From assembly GCA_036873755.1 (NCBI GenBank), contig JAVTVY010025036.1, positions 1 through 64,000 on the forward strand: a DNA stretch of 64,000 bases, given 5' to 3'. Origin of the DNA: Hanleya hanleyi (lineage: Eukaryota > Mollusca > Polyplacophora > Lepidopleurida > Hanleyidae). The notes under the pieces were generated by a model that did no database searches, was not told the DNA's origin, and saw only the letters and a program-made list of their open reading frames with translations. A program made the translations under genes and the position numbers. Of this stretch, positions 11,085 through 21,689 are shown piece after piece (the first letter of the stretch is position 1; each line of letters starts with the position of its first letter).

Positions 11085-11479
11085 AAAATTGGTCGATTTT
11101 TCGGTCAGATATTTCGAATGTTATTATTTATGTAATTTCTCGACAAAAACGGGATGATAAATTAGTAAATATTAAATATTATATATGTGAAATAAAATAG
11201 TTTTTGTCAGCTTTTCCTACCGGAAAAGCAGAAATTTTGAAGAAAAATGACGAAAACATCACTTTTCTGGCACTCCACGTGGACGCCATCTTGAATTTAA
11301 CCATGATCCTCTGCTCAAGGGGTTATGCAAATAGGCTTGAAATGACGCCAATATGATAAACTAAAAAGTCACGGAGTGTTAACGCTCGGTTTTGTGTCGT
11401 TCCGGAGATAGCGCAGAAAGTTTAGTAGGGTGGCCATCATGCCCCCCTCCCCCCCCCCAACCAGGCCTGGTGGGGTTAA
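11085..11479 (-). mobile_element. TTAA MITE, left-truncated
   Basis: Runs from a GGTCGATTTTTCGGTCAGAT segment to the terminus CCAGGCCTGGTGGGG and TTAA (11476-11479). The opposite terminus is missing. Confidence 0.65.
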
Positions 11480-11489
11480 TATTTGCCAA

Positions 11490-11940
11490 AATAAATGTTT
11501 TCGAAATTCTAAATTCTGTTTATACCATCTAAAGTAAAGCGCTTTATTAGATACATCAACATGTGTTTAATACATTCCAGCCATTCAGTTATATCAATAT
11601 TTAATCCGCCGCCTTGAAAAGATTTTCAAATAAACCGATACCTTCACAGGATCTGGGTATATCCACAGCTCATTGAAACCAATTTCCGTTAGAGCGATCA
11701 CCCAATTTTCAACCAAAGGTCATTGCATATTGCGTAAAGTATGACATTTTCTATATTTCTAAATTTAAACCAGTATTTTAAAATTCTCTTCAGTCGAATA
11801 TATCTCAGTGACATCCTTCCCAGTTCTCCATATACAACTCCGCTAGATTTTGACGACGATTTTTACAGCACTTAACATGAATACGTTTCATCGCTTCGGA
11901 CTGTTCAAGATGATTTGATCGAAGTTTAAGGTTTACGATA
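11490..11940 (-). pseudogene. LINE reverse transcriptase C-terminal relic
   Basis: Conceptual minus-strand translation gives GELGRMSLRY followed by an ILKYWFK motif and ENVILYA, interrupted by stops. The same words occur in the clearer fragment at 21346-21687 and resemble the post-polymerase region of the LINE at 59453-60982 (VIYGEIGQYPIRI then INYW). Part of 11490-11640 also matches 13190-13370. Heavily decayed, non-functional. Confidence 0.6.
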
Positions 11941-12924
11941 ACAGGTTGTATTTCTGTTTTCATGTCTGTTGCAAATATGAACAAATTTCTCTAAGTTACG
12001 TAAAGTTTTCCTATTTGTAGAGTGTGTGTAATTACAAGTGGCGTCAATTTGAATTTGTTCCACCCAGCTATAACCTCTTATTGGCTAACATATGTAGTTT
12101 GATTCGCATGGGGTTTTCGTAGCCCCGATGTAAGATATATTATTCCCTAATATTTTATCTTAGTTTACTACCATAACTACGTTTGGGTTACCAAATATGA
12201 AGAAAGGCGAGTTTTCTCAAAGTTCCGGATTCATTTTATTTCACAATAGCTTTAAAAACATACATAGACTTCCTCGACTTTCGTAATAAAACGCCTTTTC
12301 AGTGTGTGTAATTACAAGTGGCGTCAATTTGAATTTGTTCCACCCAGCTATAACCTCTTATTGGCTAACATATGTAGTTTGATTCGCATGGGGTTTTCGT
12401 AGCCCCGATGTAAGATATATTATTCCCTAATATTTTATCTTAGTTTACTACCATAACTACGTTTGGGTTACCAGTTGCAATGGTATAACAATATTTTTAG
12501 AAATTTACATCTTACATAGTGTTATAACATATTAGGTACAATTAAGAACCTATTAAAGAAGCTGGAAATCGACATAATTTGCATAAAACTTCAGCGAATG
12601 TGGTCGATAGCACTCGAACAGCCAGCCAGCTCGTCTGCATGAACGCTTTGTCCGAGGCCAAAAGAATGCAGTAAGGTGTATGTTAATTTCGCGACCCACG
12701 TAGCCAGTGCAGACACCCTGTCTCAACTAAAACAATCAATCGTTCAATCTTTATCGCTTCGGCAAAACTTACCGCTTGCGTTACAACATAGTATCAAACA
12801 TGGTACAATGGTGGTCCAGGTGGTTAAGTACATATGGAAAACTTAATACTAAATACTCGCGAGGAAGGATCCGAATTTCATGGACATGTATACAAATTTC
12901 TCTAAGTTACGTAAAGTTTTCCTA
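11941..12924 (+). repeat. Repeat B with a 175-bp direct duplication
   Basis: A stretch of about 175 bp beginning GTGTGTGTAATTACAAGTGG is present essentially unchanged at about 12018-12193 and 12300-12475, spaced 282 bp. The second copy continues into a full plus-oriented B segment to 12735. 12734-12840 repeats 10985-11080. A short segment, TTTCTCTAAGTTACGTAAAG, occurs at both 11978 and 12897. No gene seen. Confidence 0.75.
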
Positions 12925-13490
12925 TTTGTAGAGGACATCAATTCAGTAAATTTAAACACACACTTGTTTTTTTCTCAATAATAGATCTTATCAACTTGTT
13001 GCGAAGATCTTTATATCCCAGACAAGTAATCACGAAATTGTATTCGTCTCCAGCATCGTTTCTATTACACATTTCACATATTCTGTTCATATTCGCTACA
13101 TGGTTATGACCATATCGACCAGTTTCTATTTTTAGCTGGTGAGCAGATGTTCTTAATCGAAACAGGGCCATTCGACATTTAATATTCCGCAAAATAAATA
13201 TTTTTCAGATTCTAAATTCTGTTCATACCATCTATAGTAAAATGTTTTAGGAGATACTTCAACACATTTCAGTCATTAATTTATATAACAATCTTTAACT
13301 GCATGCAAAGGTTTTCAAAAATACCGATATCTTTCCAGAATCTGGGTTTTGCCACACCTCGTTTAAAAAACAAATTTCCCTATACATGATTTCCACGTAA
13401 AAGTGCCCGTCACCAAAAAAAACGCCATTTTTCGCACAAAATTCACTCCACATTTTTTCGTAGACCATATATGTTAGCATGCTGGGGTTT
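12925..13490 (-). pseudogene. LINE C-terminal relic with zinc-knuckle-like motif
   Basis: On the minus strand, 12938-13192 encodes a piece with LKIETGRY, then Cys-x2-Cys, and His/Cys positions partly lost (the window's best LINE has LPIETGQW then a CCHC knuckle at the same place). Upstream, 13295-13480 encodes an EICFLNEVWQNPD segment that aligns with a translated piece of 11490-11940. Stops separate the parts. Decayed retrotransposon tail. Confidence 0.6.
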
Positions 13491-13755
13491 TTTTCTATTC
13501 GCTTCCTATTATCTCCGGGGACACACTAATAACAATTTGAAAGAAGATGCGTTTTAATCGCGAAATATTTTTCCCGCAATTTATAAACCTGATGAACTCT
13601 GGAAATTCGAAATTGTCAAGGAAGGAAAGTTGCACTTTATTGAAAAGTAGTCTATATAAAAACATCTGTAGAAAAGATATGCATGTGACAGGAACTGTAT
13701 ACATTGTCCAAAATAAGAGTTCGGAGTTTAAATTTTATAATTAGAAGTGGTAATA
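13491..13755. other. Unassigned spacer
   Basis: No repeat family of this window was recognised here. A 65-codon plus-strand ORF (13547-13744) and an overlapping minus-strand ORF exist, but neither shows a known domain. Confidence 0.3.
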
Positions 13756-13785
13756 CACTGTAAAAACGGCCAATTTCAGGGAGTA

Positions 13786-14500
13786 AATGTTCAACCTGTT
13801 ATCAGTTCAACGTTGAACCAATTTTTAATGACAGTAAACGTTTACCCGGAATCTGGTTGAACGTTTTCAGTTCGAATTCAAGCATATATTGATACTTGCA
13901 TGGAGGTAAACGTTGAACCTGTTATTGGTTCTTCTTTCAACCTATAACTGGTTCTACGTATAACCACATGATACTAGCTTGGGCGTAAACGTTGAACCTA
14001 TTATTGGTTCTACGTTCAACCTATAACTGGTTATACGTTCAACCACATGAAACTCCGTGCATGGTAAAACGACACCAACATGACCGAAACAATGGGATAT
14101 GAATGTCTGAGAACAGGGAGTAATATTCTTATTAATATTAAGTTAAATTCTGCAGACTTTTCCAAATAAACCATGTGGTTATGCTTAAAACTGAATGTCC
14201 AAGTCGTTAATAACGCGTGTCGATTTGGGAAACTTCGCTGTTATGCACTTATTTTGATGGCATATTACTATTTTCGCTCATAAAATAGCCTATCAAGAGT
14301 CAGAAACAATCATAGAAGTTATCAAAAATGAAAGACGTATTACTGTTGTGTGGGTCAAAATTATTCTCGACCGAGTATACGTTCAACTGTTTTTCGGTTC
14401 AACGTATTTCCCGCCCTCGTTATTGTTTTTCCCGCGGTGGTCGTCCAAAGAACCACTTTTTGGTTCAACGTTCAACTGGACTATGGTTCAACTGGTCATC
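13786..14500. repeat. Left subterminal repeat zone of the TIR element
   Basis: Many short variants of TTCAACGTTGAACC, GGTTCTACGTTCAACC and GGTTATACGTTCAACC in both orientations, dense at 13786-14070 and again at 14365-14500. The same motif set fills the other end of the element. Likely protein-binding sites for its transposase, by analogy with CACTA elements. Confidence 0.7.
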
Positions 14501-16613
14501 GGTTATCGTCCTTCGTTTTATGAAGCGCCACCTACTGGATTGCAGTGTGAGGAGGAGAGAGAACGTGTGGTGTTGTTGGCAGCTTAACAATGAACATTAC
14601 TCGTCCCGTTACATCTGTTTTCTGGTAAGTAATATGGACAAACAATTGTTTGAACTGAATACGTTACGCACAGATATCTCGTCCCCGTTGCTTTCGCTTT
14701 ATGTTTTGAAATCGAAGCTGTGTCGAAAACTGGGCTATGCTTCATTGTTCATTCTCCGTTCATTTATTCATTGCGTGAAAGAATTTTGCTGTCTGTTGTC
14801 TGTTTTAATATGTCATTGATATAATTTACTGTTACCACTTGGCGGTATTTTGCAATTTCCAATCACTTATTACATTTAGCATGTCGTTTTTCCATACCAG
14901 TTGTGGATGAGTGCAATCTAAGGCCCTTACAGGCTATATAATTTCCTATGTATTTCCAAAAAAGAATTAATTAAACTGTCACTATATCTGCATAGGTCAA
15001 CAGCTATATACATATGGATACCAGTAATTATCAGCCGCGTTGTCCACAAAAATACTTGCAATACGCTTTGTGGCTTGTTGAACTCTAAGGTCCTTGCAAA
15101 CTAATATGCATTAATCTCCTATTCCAAAAAAAATTCCTATGCATGTTATAATCCTATAATAATTCAAAACATCTATTAACATTCAGTCACCCCTCAATTT
15201 TGCCTGAAATTCTAATCAGTCCAATGAATTTATAATAGTTACATAATGTCGTAAGACTGCATCAAATGTTGGCAACATTTTGTGTCCAATGGGGTAATAT
15301 CATGTCAACATTGTGTAACTGTTTATCCAGTGATCAAGTGAGAAGTGTGAGAAGTCCAGCTGCCCTAGTGCCTGATCGACGAAGAAGTCATTTTGATGTT
15401 TATGAAATACACCATGATGGATGACAAGTAGTACCGGTAAGTGAATACATTACAAGGACACAATCAAAGGAAATTTGAGAAGTCATTGATAAGACTTGAT
15501 AAATGATACATCATAACTGTACCATGTATTACCACATAACCCCCCACCCCCAGCATGCCCACTACATAACCCCTCCCCCCCACCATGCCCACTACACACA
15601 CATCCAGTTAGGGGGGAGGGGGGTGTCAAGAGGCAAATGGATGAGATTTACAAACATGCAACATAGGGTGGTAGCTACCAAATTAGTATACTATAATATC
15701 CATGTTAGTAATTATGATTTTTTTTCCAATCCAGATAAGGGGGCATGGTGGTAAAGTGTGTGTGTGGGGGAGGAGGGGGGGGGGGTGGTGAAAATATACT
15801 ATTTTTATGTGGCAAGACCATGTGGGATTGATTTCATGAGATATTCCCGAGGCAGGGTGGTGGTATGAGAAATTGCCAGGGGTTGCGAGGGGCCGAGTGA
15901 GTGAGTGCTTGTCATGAAAATCGGGATATTTCCCCCAACCTTTATGAATAAATTAGTTATATTAGATCTTACTCCATTTAATATTTTCTCCTACAGAAAG
16001 TGTAACAGGGAGAAGGTCAGAAAGAAGCCATTTGTTTGAGTCTGACTGTTGGAGGAAGATGAAGGAGGCGACAATGTATATGGCTCCCACAGAGTGAACA
16101 TCATCATCTTGTGATGGATTTTATCACGATTGAAGATGTAAGGAATAATCTGTCATTTTCAATGCTAATAATCAGATATATGATGCTCACAAGTGATTTT
16201 CGCAAGTGACAAGTAAAAAGAAAACTGACTTGTCGCCTGCGACAACAAAGCCATAAAGTGCCGTTTTTATTTGTAACAGATATATACTTCGCCTAACAAA
16301 ACAATGTGTGTAGCATAGTTTCCGCAGGCCTCGAAGTTGATAAAATTTATGTGATTTCATGGCCCGTATGACCGATGTCGTTGTTGTGACTGTCGTTTTG
16401 AAAACCGCTCTCCTGTGCGCGAAGATAGAAAATAACCATGTGACAAGTCGAGTGATTATGGTACGCGCGATTTCATTAGTCTAATAACTCCATCCAGCCA
16501 ATCAGCGTAGCTGATAGAATCTGAATGCAGCCTAGCGATAACACGTTTGGTCATGGTGGTTCGGTCATTTTGGTTGAATAGAGCGTTAGTGGCAACTATT
16601 CTTCGACAGTAAT

Positions 16614-16976
16614 ATGGATCGTTTTCTGAAACGTCGGAATGAAATCCCAGTCACAAGAAGGCAGAACAATCAAGAATTTCTTGCCAAAATTATCCGTCGA
16701 AAGAGTGACTCACATGATATTGAAAACATTCTTTCCCTTGTAAAAATACTGGTTCTACTGTCTGTCACAGATAATATATCCGGCGGTATTTCGGAGACAA
16801 TTGATCGGGGGATATTGAAACTTCACACAGGAAATAAAATAAAAAGTGCTAATTTTATTCCAAAGTATCAAGAAAATCCTTCCAGTAGTTCTCAACAAAT
16901 CGCGAAAACAGCAATTAGATGGGAGATTTGTAGGTTATTTTTTGACGCCATGACACCAAGTCTGCATGTTATATAA
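16614..16976 (+). CDS. Uncharacterised 120-codon ORF inside the TIR element
   Basis: Begins MDRFLKRRNEIP in a fair start context and is basic over the first 35 residues; no domain is recognised. It is the best ATG-initiated ORF of the element interior that is not repeat-generated. Its second half (from about 16740) overlaps a segment shared with the foldback element (37559-37800), which argues that at least this half is not conserved coding sequence. It could be a remnant exon of the element or chance. Direct near-repeats of the word GTGACAAGTAAAAA lie to either side (about 16207 and 17401). Confidence 0.2.
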   Translation: MDRFLKRRNEIPVTRRQNNQEFLAKIIRRKSDSHDIENILSLVKILVLLSVTDNISGGISETIDRGILKLHTGNKIKSANFIPKYQENPSSSSQQIAKTAIRWEICRLFFDAMTPSLHVI

Positions 16977-17120
16977 CATTGGCAGGTCAATGTCATCTTA
17001 GCCCCAAAAGAACATGGTAGGTATTGGTGATTTTCGTCAATTCCCAGATTAATTACATATGGGGGAATTTTTTTTTTTAGTTTATATACTGTGTGAAGTT
17101 TTAAAGCTGTACGATAAATT
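16740..17120. repeat. Segment shared with the foldback element
   Basis: 16740-16800 matches 37559-37620 in the same orientation (CTGTCTGTC.CAGATAATATAT, TATTTCGGAGAC). 16900-17115 matches 37640-37800 in reverse complement (CACACAGTATAT.AACTAAAAAA, CTGCCAATGTTAT, ACAAATCTCCCATCTAATT). So a unit of about 200-250 bp occurs in two unrelated TIR elements, partly rearranged. Confidence 0.65.
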
Positions 17121-18169
17121 TTCTGTGTATTGCAAAACTCGGGGACAAATTACAAAAATCGGCAGACGACGCTGATTATCCTAATTACTTTCCTTCACCT
17201 AAGCCAATCAAAATGGTAATTTGTCTGTATACATGGTGTAGTCTGTCTGTCTGTGTATTCTACTACCCAAATAAATACACTAAAAGAATAACAGAACAAA
17301 GTCTGAATCTAATTGGTTGTTCTATTTCATGAAAAATTAGAACACGGTTATATAAGGAAGTCAAAACTTGGTAATATTTTGAGACAACTACTGTCAACAA
17401 GGTGACAAGTAAAAAAAATAGTCCCTTGTCACCTGGCACCTGGGACAAGTAAAGTTTTACAAACATTTCAACCCCTGTAGAATGGTACTTACAAATGTAA
17501 GCTTATATTGACAGGATAGTGAAGACAAATTATATTGCACAATTCTTTATTTGTTTAATAGGACCAACTGCTTGCAAGAAAGATCAGAGACACGTCACAG
17601 TGCGGATCATTACATTACAGGGTTTCGGATGATACATTACAGGGTTTCGGGTGATGGTGGAAGTGTGTGCATTATTTCATAACTTGGACTATGTGAAATA
17701 ATTGGTCTCTGACATGCCTGCATCACAAGATAATGGCTACCGGTATCATTGGATGTGACAGAAAAGATGAAATGGTAATGTGATACAACAAATATTCAGG
17801 CTAAAGCTGTGGTACCATATTACATATACAATGTAGAAGAGGAACAAAATGGAACTGTGTTGAATCTTCACCATTCCTGAACACCCTTACAAAAAAATCA
17901 ACCACAATGGCCGGCATACTACTGGTGATAGAAAAGTGACACCATCGTATGCAAACAAAGTCTCATTACTGTGATAGAATGATGAACAATGTGGATATAC
18001 CTGTAGCCCTCTCATCTGTTGAAGCAGATGGCCCAACATAACACTCTGCAGCTACATGTAGATGAGAAGACAAGGGTGTTGTTTACTATGAATTAACTGT
18101 GATGTTGAATACAAGAAAACAATGCAACACTCGATATATCACAAATCATCGATACATGACGAATAATTG

Positions 18170-19500
18170 ACTTCAGATACAAAAGTCAATGTCTGACCAC
18201 CATTACATGTACTCTGTACAGGAAGGTGGATATAAATTTTTATTTACCATATTATGACTCTGTATGTCCCAGATCATTAATACATTGTGTAATATAATTT
18301 GACTCGGGTACATAAGTCACTGTGTGAATTCTGACCACTTATACTCTTTGTAGGAAGGTCTTACACACTTCAACTGTGTATTTAGGTTCCATAACTAAAC
18401 TTTGATAAAATGCAATTAGCTAGCTCACTCAAACTAAACTGTGATAATGTGCAATTAACTGGCTCTCTCAAATACCCCTGATCAGTGATAGGTTGGACAC
18501 ACATAAACTATGTAAGTATGTCCCATTACTAAACTGTGATAAAATGCAATTAAATAATTCTCTCAATCATCCCAGATCAGTGATGTTAAATACATGTACT
18601 CGGAATACATAGGTCGCTGTGTGAAGTCCGATCACCTATACTATGTGTAGGAAGGTTGGACACACATAAACTATGTATATAGGCCCCAACTAATATGTGA
18701 TAAAATGCAATTAACTAGCTCACTCAAATCAGTGATATAACATGTACTCAGAATACATAGGTCGCTGTGTGAAGTCCGATCATCTATACTATGTGTAGGA
18801 AGGTTGGACACACATAAACTATGTATGTAGGTCCCATAACTAATCTGTGATAAAATGCAATTAACTAGCTCACTCAAATCAGTGATATAACATGTACTCA
18901 GAATACATAGGTCGCTGTGTGAAGTCCGATCACCTATACTATGTGTAGGAAGGTTGGACACACATAAACTATGTATGTAGGTCCCATAACTAATCTGTGA
19001 TAAAATGCAATTAACTAGCTCACTCAAATCATTGATATTACATGTACTCAGAATACATAGGTCGCTGTGTGAAGTCCGATCACCTATACTATGTGTAGGA
19101 AGGTTGGACACACATAAACTATGTATGTAGGTCCCATAACTAATCTGTGATAAAATGCAATTAACTAGCTCACTCAAATCAGTGATATAACATGTACTCA
19201 GAATACATAGGTCGCTGTGTGAAGTCCGATCACCTATACTATGTGTAGGAAGGTTGGACACACATAAACTATGTATGTAGGTCCCATAACTAATCTGTGA
19301 TAAAATGCAATTAACTAGCTCACTCAAATCAGTGATATAACATGTACTCAGAATACATAGGTCGCTGTGTGAAGTCTGATCACCTATACTATGTGTAGGA
19401 AGGTTGGACACACATAAACTATGTATGTAGGTCCCAAAACTAAACTGTGATAAAATGCAATTAACTTGCTCACTCAAATATTTCAGATCAGTGATATTAA
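18170..19500. repeat. 150-bp satellite array
   Basis: The word GTGTAGGAAGGTTGGACACA recurs at about 18645, 18795, 18945, 19095, 19245 and 19395. The spacing is exactly 150 bp from 18795 onward, with near-identical units from about 18700. Two or three degenerate units extend the array left to about 18170. Because 150 is a multiple of three, one minus-strand frame stays open for 278 codons (18671-19507) as a 50-residue repeat. I treat this as a consequence of the period, not as a gene. The array lies wholly within the 13756-20902 element. Confidence 0.9.
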
Positions 19501-20320
19501 CAGACAATTATGCCATATGTATACAGTAATATTTCATCATACAGCAGTAAGCTAAAAAAAAAGTTAATAATAATCATGATAATCATTTTGCATCTTGAAG
19601 TTTTCATTCCTTAGATGAGGAGTGTTATGAGTCTAACATCAGTTGAAAAGGAGGCATCAAACTTATTGTAGGTGGTACCATCTTGGATGTTACTAAACCT
19701 CCCCAGACTCCCTTCCCCATTATTGTAACCCCTGTTACTTGTGGTTTCTGTGATTCATGAATTGGTAGAATTCAATGTTTACATATTAGCTTTTCATATC
19801 TTTAGTTGTTCATTTGATTGCAAACAGTCTAGTGTTTATTTAGAGCATTCATAAAGTTAGACCGCGGTTCACAGTTCCTTATTCGTCATCCAGCGACTCA
19901 TAGCCGCACCCCAAGCAGCGCCCCCTGGCGTCAGATTTGGGATACAAATATGCAAAGATATCGATACCACATGAACTCTTGTATATAGATGAAGCTAGGT
20001 ATTCGTATTGTTAGAAATCAGATCTGTTATTAGATTATATCCGAATATGATTTAAATATATTAATTTTATTTCAATTAGTGTGTATTTGTTGATGTATGT
20101 TCTGAAATATCCTTCACTTTCTTACAGGTTGATATACTTTTCACTGATGACTGCTTTTCACTGATGACTGCAAGAAATAACACTGGGATGTAACTTGGTT
20201 GCTCATATGGTTCCGATGTATTTGCAAGAATTTAGAATTTAACTAAATCTGCAAATACATGTACAATTTGCACCACAACAATCCGGTGCAGATTTCATTT
20301 AAATCTGCATCTGGATGAAC

Positions 20321-20880
20321 GTTAAACCTTGATGTGGTTGTACGTTTAACCTTGATGTGGTTGTACGTTGAACTTATTTCTGAGAAAACATTGAACCTGA
20401 ATCTGGTTATACGTTGAACCAGTAATTGGTTATAGGTAACACCAAATTTTGGTTAAGGGTTTTCCATGGTTAAACGTTGAACCAGAAACGGGTTCAACGT
20501 TTACCTTTCAGTTCAACGTTACACCTTTTCGTGGTTGAACGTTTAACCTCATTTCAGTTCAACGTTAAACCTTGATGTGGTTGTACGTTTAACCTTGATG
20601 TGGTTGTACGTTGAACCTATTTCTGAGAAAACATTGAACCTGAATCTGGTTATACGTTGAACCAGTAATTGGTTATAGGTAACACCAAATTTTGGTTCAG
20701 GGTTTTCCATGGTTAAACGTTGAACCAGAAACTGGTTCAACCTTTACCTTTCAGTTCAATGTTACACCTTTTCGTGGTTGTACGTTTAACCTCATTTCAG
20801 TTCAACGTTGAAATTTGCTTGGTGCTACGTTGAACCAGTTTATGGTTGCAACCGAGTTACATCCACTTTATGGTTGAACG
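20321..20880. repeat. Right subterminal zone with a 243-bp tandem duplication
   Basis: 20321-20563 and 20564-20806 are tandem copies with a few substitutions, each starting GTTAAACCTTGATGTGGTTG. They are composed of TTCAACGTT / GGTTGTACGTT / GGTTATACGTTGAACC motifs matching the left subterminal zone. ORFs here are driven by the repeat. Confidence 0.8.
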
Positions 20881-20902
20881 TTTACTCAGCGTTTTTACAG
20901 TG

Positions 20903-21345
20903 TATAGGACTATATTTTTGGAGAAAATGTGTAATTAATAAAGCTCTTTTACCGACAAGGTTTAAAAAGCGCACTCGTGATTCCGTCACGATTTTCTTGT
21001 GATTCAGTCACAGACTAGATTTAACCACTGTGATGACCCAATCGCGTTTTTCTCACGAGGAAAAAAATATTATCATCCTTGGGTACTGTATGTTAGTAAG
21101 AGGTGTCATATGAGAATAATCAGACTGAAACAGGGCAGAAAAAAATAGATAAGCAACACTAGTCAAAATCAAGGACTTTCACTGTGATTCCGTCACGGAC
21201 ATTTCCAAAGATCATATAACGGAAAAGCTGCAGTATTTCAGAGAATATTATACTTTATTTGAAACTTGACAGGCGTAACTAGGCGATAAGACGTAGACAG
21301 TTTGCTTATAGAGGATAAAATTTCAATAACGAGCGCTTCAAACTT
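20903..21345. other. Spacer with repeated GTGATTCCGTCAC word
   Basis: GTGATTCCGTCAC or a one-base variant occurs at about 20968, 20999 and 21184, and a partial one near 21365. No gene or larger repeat family is recognised; the words could be subterminal motifs of another short element. Confidence 0.35.
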
Positions 21346-21687
21346 TTAAAGTACCTTCCAAACCGTGATTCCGTCAAGCTGGAATTCATGTATAATGTTC
21401 TTTGCTAACGTTACCCAATTTTCAACCCTGTCATAATGATAACAAATTTCATTGTAAACGGTAAAAAGTATGACATTTTCTATATTTCTAACTTTAAACC
21501 AGTATTTTAAAATTCTCCTTAATGGAATATATCTCAGTGTCATCCTTCCCAATTCTCCATATACAACTACAGGCGTTTTAATATGATTTGATCCGAGTTT
21601 AAGATTTACGATAATAGGTTGTATTTCTGTCCTCAGTTTTGTTGCAAATATGAAGAAAGACGAGTTTTCTCTTAGTTCCGGATCCAT
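21346..21687 (-). pseudogene. LINE reverse transcriptase C-terminal fragment
   Basis: A 113-codon open piece reading TPVVVYGELGRMTLRY, then a RILKYWFK motif and NWVTLAKN. It corresponds to the region after the polymerase domain of the LINE at 59453-60982 (TPTYVIYGEIGQYPIRI, INYW, KWLEFIK). It has neither the catalytic YADD nor a C-terminal knuckle, so it is a fragment. Plus-oriented repeat B begins at about 21985. Confidence 0.65.
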
Positions 21688-21689
21688 AT

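Larger units (their letters stand above)
13756..20902. mobile_element. 7.1-kb CACTG-ended TIR element, CACTA/EnSpm-like
   Basis: Left end CACTGTAAAAACGGC and right end read inward CACTGTAAAAACGCT form short terminal inverted repeats, with TA on both outer sides (13754-13755 and 20903-20904). Both subterminal zones are dense in TTCAACGTT / GGTTGAACG type motifs in mixed orientation (13786-14500 and 20321-20880), as expected of transposase-binding subterminal repeats in CACTA elements. The interior holds a small ORF at 16614 and a 150-bp satellite (18170-19500). No transposase was recognised, so it is probably non-autonomous or deeply diverged. Assignment to CACTA rests on ends, 2-bp target duplication and subterminal repeats only. 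Confidence 0.65.

Noticed and set aside
14328..14819. 163-codon ORF near the left end of the CACTG element
   Set aside because: It starts in the subterminal repeat zone, shows no domain, and has low-complexity Cys/Leu-rich content. Insufficient support.
18671..19507. 278-codon minus-strand ORF with 50-residue repeats
   Set aside because: It coincides with the 150-bp satellite; a period divisible by three keeps a frame open by itself. No start context, domain or codon evidence.
20549..21002. Short ORFs on both strands in the right subterminal zone
   Set aside because: Driven by the TTCAACGTT-type motif repeats.
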